Assembly: GCF_900115495.1 (NCBI RefSeq)
Contig: NZ_FOWR01000023.1
Coordinates: forward strand, 1,384 to 65,383
Source: Enterovibrio norvegicus DSM 15893
GTDB taxonomy: Bacteria; Pseudomonadota; Gammaproteobacteria; Enterobacterales; Vibrionaceae
Direction: 5' to 3'
Length of the DNA: 64,000 bases
The notes beneath the pieces are model-generated. The model did no database searches. It saw only the letters and a program-made list of their open reading frames with translations, and was not told where the DNA came from. The translations under genes were made by a program, and so were the position numbers. Of the stretch, positions 35,280-44,128 are shown one piece after another. Position 1 is the stretch's first letter; each line of letters starts with the position of its first letter.

Positions 35280-37370
35280 TTATTTATCGTCTGATGACGG
35301 TTCCATTGAGCTTTGAATTTTCTTTAAGAGCTCAGTTGCCCCACCTTGCGAGTTCAACAAACTTGCTAACGCAACATTGCTCAAGTCACTGCTTTTCAGT
35401 TCAGTGTTCTCCAAAATAGCTTTCAAATCTTCTGGTAGGCTTCGGTTTCCATCCACATACTCGGACACCAATGGGTTCAGCACTTTCGATTGCTCAAATT
35501 TGGCATCAATTGCAGAGGCATCCATGATAGTACGGCGAATCTGTTCCATACCTTCACCACCAAACAGACGGATATCAGCTTTTGACAGTGCCTCTGCCAA
35601 TGCTTTCGCGTTTTCACTGACCACGGTTTTCTGTGCATCAATGCGCGCGATTTCCAGATCTTTATCTTGTTGCAGTTGCATCACCCACTTATCGTGGTCG
35701 CGCGTATGCTCATCGTATTGTTGCGCCGCTTCAAAGCGTGCAGTTTGTGCTTCTGCTTCTGCCAAGCCCTTAGCACGAAGTGCCTGCGCTTCTGCTTCAC
35801 CTGCACTTTGCATGGCAAACGCTTCTGCCTCGCCAGTTTCTTTAATGGCCTGAGCGCGCTCACGATCCACTTCGACTTCAGCAAGACCCGTTGCACTGAT
35901 CATTTCTTTCTCAGCATGTGCCATACGCTCTTTGGCTGCGGCTTCACGTTCTTTCGCCACATAGCCCGCTTCTGCACGTTTGGTCGTGACAATATGCTCC
36001 GCTTCCGCTTCGCGTGTCTTCACGGCTAGGTCATTTTCCGCATCACGGGTTTTCACTTTAAGTTCGGCTTCATTTTCAATCAGCAAACGCTCTGCACGTT
36101 CTTTTGCTGCATCTTTCTCAGCGCGAGCACCAACCAATAATTCAAGCTGCGCGGCTTCTGCAGCCGCTTCTGCTTCAATCATCTTCACGCGTTTTTCACG
36201 GCCTACACGCTCATTAACACGAAGGTTTTCAGTCTCTTCCTCTTCACGCGCAATTTTACGTTCAATTTCAACACGCTGAGAGCGTGTTTCGGAAACAGCT
36301 TTGAGCGCTTCTTCAACCGTTGTCTCTTTCTGCATTTCACGCTCAGCCACTTCCGTCGCTGTACGTACTTTTTCTGTTTCAACAGAACGGGTCAGCTCTT
36401 CTTGCTGAATAGCCACTTGGCGCTGATTGGCGATACGGGTCATTTCAACTTCCATTTCCACGCTTTCACGCTTCTTGGACACTTCTTCTTCCGTTTCTAA
36501 TTTCGCCAACTCAGTGACGCGCAAATACTCCTGTCGCTTCTCAGCCGCTAGCGCTTCTTCTTGCGCGGTAATAATGTCAACTTCACGTTGAGTACGCGCA
36601 ATACTCTCTTTTTCTTGCTTATCTAACTGCAGACGGTTTGCTTCCGCTTCAACGTTTTTCTTCTTCATCGTTGTGCGTTCATCCTGACGGATAGCATTCG
36701 TTTCTGTGTTCTTTTGAGCAGTAATTGCTGAGATTTTACGAATACCTTCAACATCAAGAATGTTATCCGGGCTATGAGCATCCAGCGCGGTTTGGTCAAC
36801 TTTATCGATAACCACATCGTAGATTTTGAAACCATCCATTTCGCTGCCGATAACTTCAACAACCGCATCACGGAACGCACGGCGATTGGTGAGCAATTCT
36901 TCAAACTCAAATTGCTTTACCGCCGTTTTCAATGCTTCTGAAAATTTAGGTTGGAAGTGTTCTTTTAAACGTTCAAGATTCGAGGCTTCATGTGCTGTGA
37001 AGAGTTTGGCTACACGAACAATGTCTTCTTCTTCATGATTTACACCGATATAAAAATCAACTCTTAAGTCCGCTCGGATGTTGTCTCGGCAGTGAAGACC
37101 TTCATACTCTTCGCCTTCCTGATCTTTACGACCACTGCGTACAACAGAGATTTTCTTACGCGTAATGTCCATGTATTCGAATCGGTTAACAATCGGCCAC
37201 ACAAACGTACCAGTTAACGAAGCGCGTGTACGGTGAAGTCCGTTCACAATAAGTGCGTCACCCTCACCACGTACTTTTTTATAACGAGAGGTGAGAAAAA
37301 CCATGACGATAAGGAAAACGCTGATGCCAATGCCGATAAAAATGATGCTAGGGGAAATTTCCATTTCCAA
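35280..37370 (-). CDS. yqiK: Flotillin-like SPFH protein, YqiK family, 696 aa
   Basis: N-terminal membrane anchor (residues about 8-28, PSIIFIGIGISVFLIVMVFL), SPFH/band-7 domain (about 30-205, with VDFYIGVNHEEEDIVRVAKL), then about 390 residues of Glu/Ala/Lys/Arg-rich coiled coil with EAEA repeats (about 210-600), and a C-terminal domain with ADIRLFGGEGMEQIRR typical of flotillins. Flotillins oligomerise into membrane microdomain scaffolds. Longer than E. coli YqiK (about 550 aa), mainly by coiled coil. Sits 18 bases downstream of the YqiJ-like gene, the conserved partner pair. Confidence 0.92.
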   Translation of the reverse strand: MEMEISPSIIFIGIGISVFLIVMVFLTSRYKKVRGEGDALIVNGLHRTRASLTGTFVWPIVNRFEYMDITRKKISVVRSGRKDQEGEEYEGLHCRDNIRADLRVDFYIGVNHEEEDIVRVAKLFTAHEASNLERLKEHFQPKFSEALKTAVKQFEFEELLTNRRAFRDAVVEVIGSEMDGFKIYDVVIDKVDQTALDAHSPDNILDVEGIRKISAITAQKNTETNAIRQDERTTMKKKNVEAEANRLQLDKQEKESIARTQREVDIITAQEEALAAEKRQEYLRVTELAKLETEEEVSKKRESVEMEVEMTRIANQRQVAIQQEELTRSVETEKVRTATEVAEREMQKETTVEEALKAVSETRSQRVEIERKIAREEEETENLRVNERVGREKRVKMIEAEAAAEAAQLELLVGARAEKDAAKERAERLLIENEAELKVKTRDAENDLAVKTREAEAEHIVTTKRAEAGYVAKEREAAAKERMAHAEKEMISATGLAEVEVDRERAQAIKETGEAEAFAMQSAGEAEAQALRAKGLAEAEAQTARFEAAQQYDEHTRDHDKWVMQLQQDKDLEIARIDAQKTVVSENAKALAEALSKADIRLFGGEGMEQIRRTIMDASAIDAKFEQSKVLNPLVSEYVDGNRSLPEDLKAILENTELKSSDLSNVALASLLNSQGGATELLKKIQSSMEPSSDDK

Positions 37371-37388
37371 CTCCTGATTTATAGTCCG

Positions 37389-38003
37389 TTATGCTTTCGC
37401 TACCACGTAGCGATTTGAAGTGTCATCTTTGAAGACGATGACCACTTCTTCTCCGTATTGAATCGTGCTTTCGTCTTGGAGCATGACATCAAGTAAGAAC
37501 TCATTACCTTGATGCAATACCACGACTTCCCCTCTTTCTTTGTTAACGACGTTGCTGTGAACCCGCGCTTTCAGACCAATATAGTCAACCTGAGCAAACG
37601 CCTTTTTACGGTCGAACAATGGCGCGAGTGGCTTTAACAACAACGCAGATATTGCAAGGGAGAGGTAAGCAACGATTGGGATTGATACGAGATCAATCAA
37701 AAGGTTTGTAACACCTGAAAACAGGTTGTTATTCACTTGCGCGGAGTAGAACGATATGACGGTTGCGATAAAGCACGATACGCACAACGCAACCATAAGA
37801 GGGACTTTGGATAACACCTGAGGCAATAACAACCCTGCGCCAGGAATATTATCAAGGTCAAAAATGTCAAGATCAGCCGTGAAGCCTTCCACCACATTAA
37901 AAACCAGATCTACGAGCATAATGAGGAAAAACACTACAAACGGAATGAAAAATACGCTTGTAGGAAATGCCATCAGCATACCCAGGAACTCACCAACTGC
38001 CAT
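37389..38003 (-). CDS. yqiJ: YqiJ-like inner-membrane protein with OB-fold domain, 204 aa
   Basis: Three to four hydrophobic segments (about residues 8-38, 65-90, 95-125) followed by a soluble beta-rich C-terminal domain (about 138-204; IGLKARVHSNVVNKERGEV is typical of NfeD/YqiJ OB folds). NfeD-type proteins are genomic partners of SPFH proteins and are thought to control their assembly. First gene of a five-gene minus-strand operon, with a promoter 23-51 bases upstream. The ribosome binding site is weak. Confidence 0.9.
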   Translation of the reverse strand: MAVGEFLGMLMAFPTSVFFIPFVVFFLIMLVDLVFNVVEGFTADLDIFDLDNIPGAGLLLPQVLSKVPLMVALCVSCFIATVISFYSAQVNNNLFSGVTNLLIDLVSIPIVAYLSLAISALLLKPLAPLFDRKKAFAQVDYIGLKARVHSNVVNKERGEVVVLHQGNEFLLDVMLQDESTIQYGEEVVIVFKDDTSNRYVVAKA

Positions 38004-38025
38004 ATAACGTTACTCTAAACAAAAT

Positions 38026-38054
38026 TTTATATTTTATCGTTGTTTTGATGTCTA
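38026..38054 (-). promoter_or_regulatory. Sigma-70 promoter of the yqiJ-yqiK-ATPase-PLD-TelA operon
   Basis: On the minus strand TAGACA (38054-38049), a 17-base spacer and TATAAA (38031-38026), each one mismatch from consensus, 23 bases before the YqiJ start. Confidence 0.6.
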
Positions 38055-38275
38055 AACTTTTTACAACGGTATCCAGACTAACTGAGAATGCTCAGGTTTA
38101 AACCCATGAGGCAGGCTTATATGATTGGGTTCAAAGAAATAATTCGGGAAATTCTTATACAAGACAGAGGCTCGGGCTTTTAGCCAGTGCATACAAAATG
38201 AGACAGCAATGAGGGTGTTATACGCTGTTGCAGTGATGGGGTCGCGTTTAACATCAGTTATACGCTAGAAAAAAA

Positions 38276-38302
38276 CAAGCCCAGCTTTTCTTCTAGGGCT
38301 TG
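38276..38302 (-). terminator. Second, distal minus-strand terminator beyond tRNA-Ser copy 2
   Basis: On the minus strand CAAGCCC (38302-38296) pairs with GGGCTTG (38282-38276) followed by seven T residues. It probably backs up the tRNA terminator and insulates the yqiJ promoter. Confidence 0.7.
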
Positions 38303-38383
38303 GAATGGCAGCACAGGAGAGTACGCGCCACTCTTTAGCCTTCATCTTTCTGTTTCTTGTTTTTCTACAAGCCAGAAACGAGA

Positions 38384-38409
38384 AAACCCGAGCATTTCTG
38401 CTCGGGTTT
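38384..38409 (-). terminator. Terminator of tRNA-Ser copy 2
   Basis: AAACCCGAGCA (38384-38394) pairs with TGCTCGGGTTT (38399-38409); same hairpin as at 24702-24727, with one loop difference. Confidence 0.85.
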
Positions 38410-38415
38410 CAAATT

Positions 38416-38503
38416 TGGCGGTGAGTGAGAGATTCGAACTCTCGATACGTTGCCGTATACACACTTTCCAGGCGTGCTCCTTCAGCCACTCGGACAACTC
38501 ACC
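38416..38503 (-). tRNA. tRNA-Ser (anticodon GGA), copy 2
   Basis: Identical in all 88 bases to 24734-24821, including encoded CCA, loop CTGGAAA with anticodon GGA and long variable arm. Own promoter and terminator. Confidence 0.96.
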
Positions 38504-38539
38504 GTTTTGTTGTTGAGTGCTTGTCTCAACGAGGCGGTA

Positions 38540-38567
38540 CTATATAGGGCTGGTATATAAAGTCAAT
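38540..38567 (-). promoter_or_regulatory. tRNA-Ser copy 2 promoter
   Basis: On the minus strand TTGACT (38567-38562), 16-base spacer, TATAGT (38545-38540), then ACCGCCTC, a GC-rich discriminator like that of copy 1. Confidence 0.75.
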
Positions 38568-38630
38568 TCTTTCACAGGCTCTCAGTGACTGTTCGATGAA
38601 AATACCGCCAACTCATCGGGTAAATTGCAA

Positions 38631-38654
38631 TAATGACGCCCGAAAGCGTCATTA
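38631..38654 (-). terminator. Probable terminator of dddD
   Basis: TAATGACGC (38631-38639) pairs exactly with GCGTCATTA (38646-38654), loop of six bases, about 30 bases after the dddD stop. The T-run is weak. Confidence 0.55.
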
Positions 38655-38683
38655 TGAGGTCGTTGCGTTGATGCTTGTGGCCA

Positions 38684-41194
38684 CTAATTAGGAAGGTAGT
38701 ATTTCGACCACCCTTCGCTCACCACACCTTTGTCGATCAACCTTTGTACTGTGCTCCGCGTCATTCCCATGCCTTCCAGAATACGTCGGCTTGATGTACC
38801 GAACCTTTCTGTTGGTGCAAGGGAGAGAATTTGCCCGCAGGTTGGTCGAATTGCATAGTGGTCAACCATGGTGGTGACATGACCGCTTGGGTGCTCGTCA
38901 TACACAGAGAACGCGTACGTTCCAAGGTCGATGCCGACTTTGCCATCTTGCCTGCGGGTATAGTGTTCACGTAACCACTCGATGCTCTTGATGTCGGCAA
39001 TCGCAACATCCAGTGACTGAAAAGTACTCGCCCAGACATCACTGGTGTTTGTTGCCATCATGCGTGAGATCAATTCAGTCTGTTGAGTGTCATCCATCGA
39101 AGACAACCCCGCAAAACCTGACACACTTTCAATCTTCTCAAGGTCTTTTTCCGTGGCATCCAAATACACCCAACCATCTTGCGTTTTATAGATATGTGAT
39201 AGCGCATTGTACCCCAGTGCTTGTCTACCGGATGGCTCATCAAATGGCGCACGATCTTTATAATCGTAACTGTATTTGATTTGCGCGAGGTTGGTGGTCG
39301 ACGAAAGCGAGGTTCTCGCACGCAGTGCTTCACCCGTATGCTCGCGGTGATAAAGTGCAACCGCGATGCTTAGCCCACCCGCAAAACCACAGTTCACATC
39401 CAGCGTACCAATATGCGCGTGTTCTTCCGGTGTTTGTTCGCCACCGAAACGGCTCATGATGCCACTGTTTGCTTGAATGATATCGTCGTAGCCAATGTAA
39501 TCGGTTTTCTCGCCGCGCTTAGGCCCGCCGAGACAATCGAGACGGCAGAAAATCACATCAGGGTTGATTGATTTCAAGCGCTCATCGCTCAGACCCAAGG
39601 CTTCGACCTGGCGCTCTGGCGCATTAATCACAACGACATCGCTGTCTTTCACCAACTGCTCAAAAATCACCTTTCCTTCGTCAGTCAGCATGTCCATTAA
39701 GAGGCTGCTTTTGCCGATGTTGGTTTGATAGCTAAACAACACCCCAATCAGCGGATCGTACATCGCCGTCGTTGGATCGAGTTTGGTGACTTCTGCGCCA
39801 AACCTGCCAAGGAATGCGGTGGAATGTGGCCCTGCGATGACATTGGTTAGATCCAGAATACGCACGCCTTTGAGCCATAGGTTATCCGACGGCGCAGCCA
39901 TTGCTAAAGGTGCTGAAGGTGCTGAAGAATACGCTGGGCGTTCTGAAAAGTACTGCGCTGCTTCGCTAACATCACTGATTTTTCGTGGTGCCAATTCACA
40001 CATTGCATCCGCGCACTCTTCAAACCAAACGAGAGGCCCGGGTTGTTTCATTTCACCATAGATAGGGTCGTCCACCGTGACAATCAAACCGCTTTGATCG
40101 CAGTGTTCACTGTTTACCCATTCTTGTGTGGTTCTGTGTGGCGCACCCGGTATGCCATTTTCCCCGAACAGTCTGCCCCACTCTTCTGACGTTTTTGTTA
40201 AAAAGACAGCTTTCATCTTTTCAGCAATTTTTCCTGCCCAATTGGAAGGCAGCGGGTAAACACCTATAGAGGTTTCGCCTGACCACTCCGCAATCGGCAC
40301 GTAGAGGTCATCGACTTCAGGTAACCCCTCTTCCAGCAGCTCGTCGAAAATGCCCAACAAGGTTAGACAACGTTTTGCATGGTTACGGTGTGACGGACAC
40401 ACAACATAGAAAAAGCGCCCATCGAGACATTCATAAGTACGAAAAAAGGGATCGAGAAACTCCTGTAAGTCGTCATAACTCACGTTCATCTCAAGGCCTT
40501 CATCATGACGGCGGGCGATTTCATGTTGGCGCATCGTGAGATAACGATCCGGCATATCCTCTATCACAATAGAGTTATAAGAGAGGCCCTCCATTAAGGC
40601 TGACGCGACAGGCACTTCAATGTGGTCACCCCGTCCGTGTTTTTCTCGCGCAAACAATGCCAACGCAAGTGAGCTCGCTGAGAGTGTGGTTGCATAGGCC
40701 GATCCCAACGCCAAGGGAGAAAAGCTGGGATTGCACCCCATCAACACCCGGTTATAACCCATATCAGTAAACACACCGGATGTAGCCGCGATAATGGCCT
40801 CTGTCGCCTTCCATTCTTTTCGTAAAGAATCGTTCGATGCGAAACCGGGAATGGATAGCGTGATGAGTCTTGGGTCTTCAGCGCGAAGGCGATCGAAATC
40901 GATACCCAATTTCGTCAGACGCCCTGGACGGAAGTTTTCAATAATGATGTCAGCAGATGCACACAAAGAAAGCGCTTGAGCTAACCCTTCGTCATCTTTC
41001 AAATCCAATTCAATACACAGCTTATTTCGATTAAGCACCGCATTGGCGGGATCTTTCCAAAATGCGCCTTCCGCGGGATCAATGTGGATCACATTGGCCC
41101 CCAAATCAGCAAGGATCATTGCAACGGCTGGCCCTGCGATGTATTGGCCGAAGTCCACGACATTCACACCGTAAAGTGGCAATGTATTTCTCAT
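38684..41194 (-). CDS. dddD: DMSP CoA-transferase/lyase DddD, 836 aa
   Basis: Two class III (CaiB/BaiF) CoA-transferase domains fused: about 1-420 (NVVDFGQYIAGPAVAMILADLGANV) and about 438-836 (VRILDLTNVIAGPHSTAFLGRFGAEV). The double-domain build and length of about 830 residues are characteristic of DddD, which attaches CoA from acetyl-CoA to dimethylsulfoniopropionate and releases dimethyl sulfide and 3-hydroxypropionyl-CoA. Asp599 (GTLDVNCG) lies where the catalytic aspartate of characterised DddD enzymes is found, close to residue 602. Next to it are a LysR regulator and, divergently, a BCCT transporter, iron alcohol dehydrogenase and methylmalonate-semialdehyde-type dehydrogenase: the gene set known as dddR, dddT, dddB and dddC in Marinomonas. 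That context makes DddD the best call over a carnitine-type CoA-transferase. Confidence 0.9.
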   Translation of the reverse strand: MRNTLPLYGVNVVDFGQYIAGPAVAMILADLGANVIHIDPAEGAFWKDPANAVLNRNKLCIELDLKDDEGLAQALSLCASADIIIENFRPGRLTKLGIDFDRLRAEDPRLITLSIPGFASNDSLRKEWKATEAIIAATSGVFTDMGYNRVLMGCNPSFSPLALGSAYATTLSASSLALALFAREKHGRGDHIEVPVASALMEGLSYNSIVIEDMPDRYLTMRQHEIARRHDEGLEMNVSYDDLQEFLDPFFRTYECLDGRFFYVVCPSHRNHAKRCLTLLGIFDELLEEGLPEVDDLYVPIAEWSGETSIGVYPLPSNWAGKIAEKMKAVFLTKTSEEWGRLFGENGIPGAPHRTTQEWVNSEHCDQSGLIVTVDDPIYGEMKQPGPLVWFEECADAMCELAPRKISDVSEAAQYFSERPAYSSAPSAPLAMAAPSDNLWLKGVRILDLTNVIAGPHSTAFLGRFGAEVTKLDPTTAMYDPLIGVLFSYQTNIGKSSLLMDMLTDEGKVIFEQLVKDSDVVVINAPERQVEALGLSDERLKSINPDVIFCRLDCLGGPKRGEKTDYIGYDDIIQANSGIMSRFGGEQTPEEHAHIGTLDVNCGFAGGLSIAVALYHREHTGEALRARTSLSSTTNLAQIKYSYDYKDRAPFDEPSGRQALGYNALSHIYKTQDGWVYLDATEKDLEKIESVSGFAGLSSMDDTQQTELISRMMATNTSDVWASTFQSLDVAIADIKSIEWLREHYTRRQDGKVGIDLGTYAFSVYDEHPSGHVTTMVDHYAIRPTCGQILSLAPTERFGTSSRRILEGMGMTRSTVQRLIDKGVVSEGWSKYYLPN

Positions 41195-41352
41195 TTATTC
41201 CAACTCCTGTCCAAAGAGGTATATCCATGAAATGAGAAAGTCCCTTTATAAAGAAAGGGAGCTTCATTGCGACCGATATTAATTTGGCGTTTATTTATTC
41301 ACCATTAATAAAAATTAGGCCTAAGCGTTAAATAAATTAATGGCTCATACAA

Positions 41353-42279
41353 TTAATTATATAAATCAAGAAATAGCTTGTTTGACTGATCCTTTTCAAC
41401 CTCGGTCAATAACCAATCAATAAATGCTTGCGCGTGTGGATGGAGGGCTTTTGATTTAGAGCTCACCAAATAAAATGCTTCTTGCGTCGTCACTTTGGTA
41501 TCAAATAAACGGACCAGCTTTCCTTCATCGATGTATCTTTCGACCAAACTGCTCCTACCGAGTGCTATCCCGCCATGATTGACCGCCACTTCTAACGCAT
41601 TAACCAAGGTATCGAACTGACTACCACGATCAAACTCTGCATAGGGTAACCCCATGCGTGTGAACCAGTGTCCCCAGCCATCTTCGTAGCCAATGACATG
41701 AATTAATTTTTGTCTCAACAAATCACTAGGAGAGAACGCCGTATCCAATGTTGCAGCAAACGTCGGGCTACAAACAGGGTAAAGTACATCCCATGTAAGA
41801 CGGTGTGCTTCTAAGTGTGCCCATTTGCCTTTACCGTGGGTAACCTCAACATCAAAATTGTTTGAATTTTCACGGTTATTCACCCATATATTACTGGTAA
41901 TTCTTAGGTTTATGTTTGGATTGTTGTCTGAAAACGTCTGAAGTCTAGGGGCTAGCCAATGGATGAAAAACACCAAGTTCACCCGAACATTAAGCAGCTT
42001 TGACCGTCCTTGACCAAACAACTCCTCGGTGATTTCAGACAGTTTTTCAATCGCCTCATGCACCACAGGAAGATAAGCAGCGCCCGCTTCTGTTAACTCA
42101 AGCCCCCGCGGAAGACGCACAAACAACGTTGTGCCTAATTGACTTTCCAGCCCCTTGATCTGCTGGCTGATAGCCGCTTGGGTAATGTGCAGTTCTTGGG
42201 ATGCATGGGTGAAGCTCAAGTGCCTTGCTGCGGCTTCGAAAGAACGAAGCCAATTCAGAGGCGGTAATCTCTTTTTCAT
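41353..42279 (-). CDS. dddR: LysR-family regulator of the DMSP cluster, DddR-like, 308 aa
   Basis: Helix-turn-helix at about residues 5-65 (PPLNWLRSFEAAARHLSFTHAS; recognition helix TQAAISQQIKGLESQLG), typical of the GcvA-like subgroup, then a substrate-binding domain ending with ALHPHAQAFIDWLL. Start set at ATG 42279 (MKKRLPPLN), preceded by AGGA; the open frame extends to 42360 but the added 27 residues are hydrophobic and unlike LysR proteins. It lies between dddD (same strand, 158 bases downstream) and the divergent dddTBC, as expected for a DMSP-responsive activator. Coinducer is inferred. Confidence 0.85.
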   Translation of the reverse strand: MKKRLPPLNWLRSFEAAARHLSFTHASQELHITQAAISQQIKGLESQLGTTLFVRLPRGLELTEAGAAYLPVVHEAIEKLSEITEELFGQGRSKLLNVRVNLVFFIHWLAPRLQTFSDNNPNINLRITSNIWVNNRENSNNFDVEVTHGKGKWAHLEAHRLTWDVLYPVCSPTFAATLDTAFSPSDLLRQKLIHVIGYEDGWGHWFTRMGLPYAEFDRGSQFDTLVNALEVAVNHGGIALGRSSLVERYIDEGKLVRLFDTKVTTQEAFYLVSSKSKALHPHAQAFIDWLLTEVEKDQSNKLFLDLYN

Positions 42280-42360
42280 CGCTATTTTCCTGATGTGTTT
42301 CTTGTCGAATGTAATAAAAACAATTACGTAAAAATCCATCAAAATTATCAACACCCTCAC

Positions 42361-42378
42361 GTATAAATTTTCTTATAC
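42361..42378. promoter_or_regulatory. Dyad in the dddR-dddT intergenic region, candidate DddR site
   Basis: GTATAA (42361-42366), six bases, TTATAC (42373-42378): a perfect inverted repeat in the 277-bp AT-rich divergent promoter region. AT-rich dyads of this shape are typical of LysR binding sites, but occur by chance in such sequence. Confidence 0.3.
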
Positions 42379-42556
42379 CAATGACCGCATTTTTATTAAT
42401 TGCGAAGGCATCTCTAAATATGAAAGTTTACTTAACGTCAAAAAGCCAAAGGACACATGCTAAATCGCGACAAAATCATGACGCATTTAATACATAAATA
42501 AAAAATGTGACGAATAACGGTATTTATATACGCATATTCGGACGAGGAGTTATGCA

Positions 42557-44128
42557 ATGGAAACGGATGTAAATCCAAGCAACTCAAAAGGAATTTTTGC
42601 GGGGGTTAACCCTGTCATGGCAATTGGCTCTTCCGCGCTTGCTGTATTGTTTGTTTTATACACGGTGATCATGCCTGAACACGCAAACAGTGTTTATTCA
42701 GCCGCTAAAGGCTACATCGCGTCAAACTTTGCTTGGTACTACGTGGGGTTGATGAGCGTGTTTCTGTTCATCGCTGTCTACTTGGTGTTTAGTCGCTACG
42801 GCAGCATTCGACTAGGAAAAGATGATGAAAGGCCAGAGTTTGGCTTTTTCTCATGGTTTTCGATGTTGTTCGGTGCAGGAATAGGCATTGGTATTCTATT
42901 TTGGAGTATCGCAGAGCCTATGTACCACCTTCAAAGCAATCCGTTTATCTCACCTGACAATGCCCTCACCATTGAAGCGGCACAAGTTGCCATGCGCGTC
43001 AGTATTTTTCATTGGGGTTTGCACGGTTGGGGCTTATTTGCTCTTTGTGGACTCTCTCTTGCTTATTTTTCTTATCGCAAAGGCTTACCTCTTTCTATTC
43101 GCTCTGGCCTTTACCCTTTATTGGGTAACCGTATTTATGGCCCGATAGGTCATGCTGCTGATTTATTGGCCGTGTTCGGCACCGTTTTTGGTATTGCAAC
43201 GTCCTTAGGGTTGGGCGCACAGCAAATGAACGCAGGGCTGAATTACCTCTTCGGTATCGAAGTCAGCACAACGACGCAGATGGTATTGATCGTGGTAATT
43301 TCAATCATCGCGACGTTCTCGGTCATCACTGGCGTCAACAAAGGTATCCGCATTCTTAGTGAGCTGAATATGCAGCTTACTGTTGTCATGCTTGCGTTCT
43401 TTATCATCCTTGGCCCAACGGCATATGTGATTGGATCCTTCTTTACCAATTTAGGCGACTACATGCTCAATGTTACGTCGCTAGGCCTTTGGGTTGATCC
43501 AAACCCTGAGCATACGTGGCAAGGTTCTTGGACCATTTTCTATTGGGGATGGTGGATTGCATGGGCACCTTTCTGTGGCATTTTCATCGCGCGTATCTCC
43601 CGTGGCCGCACCATTCGTGAATTCATCCTTGGTGTGCTTATCGCCCCCACCATGTTGGCTGCATTTTGGATCACCATTTTCGGCAACACAGCGATGTACA
43701 TCGAACTGTTTGGTCAAGGCGGCGTGGTAGATGCCGTGAATGACGACCTTACGCTGGCCTTATTCAAAACCATCGAACTGATGGATGCAGGCACTATTCT
43801 GACTACGCTCGGTGCATCTATTTGCACCATCATGCTAGTGACGTATTTCGTGACTTCTGCGGATTCCGCCACGCTGGTTATCTGCACCCTCATCTCTATG
43901 GGTAACCCTCACCCACCCATGCGTTACCGTATTTTTTGGGGCATGTCGATTGGGCTTGTCGCTGCCGTATTACTGCTTGCGGGTGGGTTAGGCGCATTGC
44001 AAACCGCCTCCATCATCGCCGCATTGCCTTATTCCATCGTGATCATCGCCACCATCGTTGGTCTTTACAAAGCACTAAGAGCAGAGCCTCTTCCTGGAAA
44101 ATCTGAAGTCATAGGAGTAGCAAAATGA
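42557..44128 (+). CDS. dddT: BCCT-family DMSP transporter DddT-like, 523 aa
   Basis: Twelve-TM BCCT transporter with signatures FWSIAEPMYHL, FHWGLHGWGL and YWGWWIAWAPFCGIFIARIS followed by RGRTIRE. Expected to import dimethylsulfoniopropionate (and perhaps glycine betaine) with sodium. ATG at 42557 with GGAG eight bases before it. Overlaps dddB by ATGA (44125-44128), so the three plus-strand genes form one unit. Name given because of position; transport substrate of BCCT proteins cannot be read with certainty from motifs. Confidence 0.88.
   Translation: METDVNPSNSKGIFAGVNPVMAIGSSALAVLFVLYTVIMPEHANSVYSAAKGYIASNFAWYYVGLMSVFLFIAVYLVFSRYGSIRLGKDDERPEFGFFSWFSMLFGAGIGIGILFWSIAEPMYHLQSNPFISPDNALTIEAAQVAMRVSIFHWGLHGWGLFALCGLSLAYFSYRKGLPLSIRSGLYPLLGNRIYGPIGHAADLLAVFGTVFGIATSLGLGAQQMNAGLNYLFGIEVSTTTQMVLIVVISIIATFSVITGVNKGIRILSELNMQLTVVMLAFFIILGPTAYVIGSFFTNLGDYMLNVTSLGLWVDPNPEHTWQGSWTIFYWGWWIAWAPFCGIFIARISRGRTIREFILGVLIAPTMLAAFWITIFGNTAMYIELFGQGGVVDAVNDDLTLALFKTIELMDAGTILTTLGASICTIMLVTYFVTSADSATLVICTLISMGNPHPPMRYRIFWGMSIGLVAAVLLLAGGLGALQTASIIAALPYSIVIIATIVGLYKALRAEPLPGKSEVIGVAK

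Larger units (their letters stand above)
38004..38415. other. 412-bp intergenic region between the yqiJ operon and tRNA-Ser copy 2
   Basis: Holds the operon promoter (38026-38054) and two hairpins oriented as minus-strand terminators (38276-38302 and 38384-38409). No supported ORF. Confidence 0.6.

Noticed and set aside
24734-38503. Integrative island with tRNA-Ser attachment sites
   Set aside because: No integrase, phage or plasmid genes lie between the tRNAs, and the repeats include whole transcription units rather than a 3' tRNA fragment; kept only as a recombination finding.
38684-41194. Carnitine or formyl-CoA transferase instead of DddD
   Set aside because: Those are single-domain proteins of about 400 aa; fusion of two domains and the ddd neighbours favour DddD.
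42280-42360. 27-residue N-terminal extension of the DddR-like protein
   Set aside because: Hydrophobic and unlike LysR proteins; ATG 42279 has AGGA upstream.
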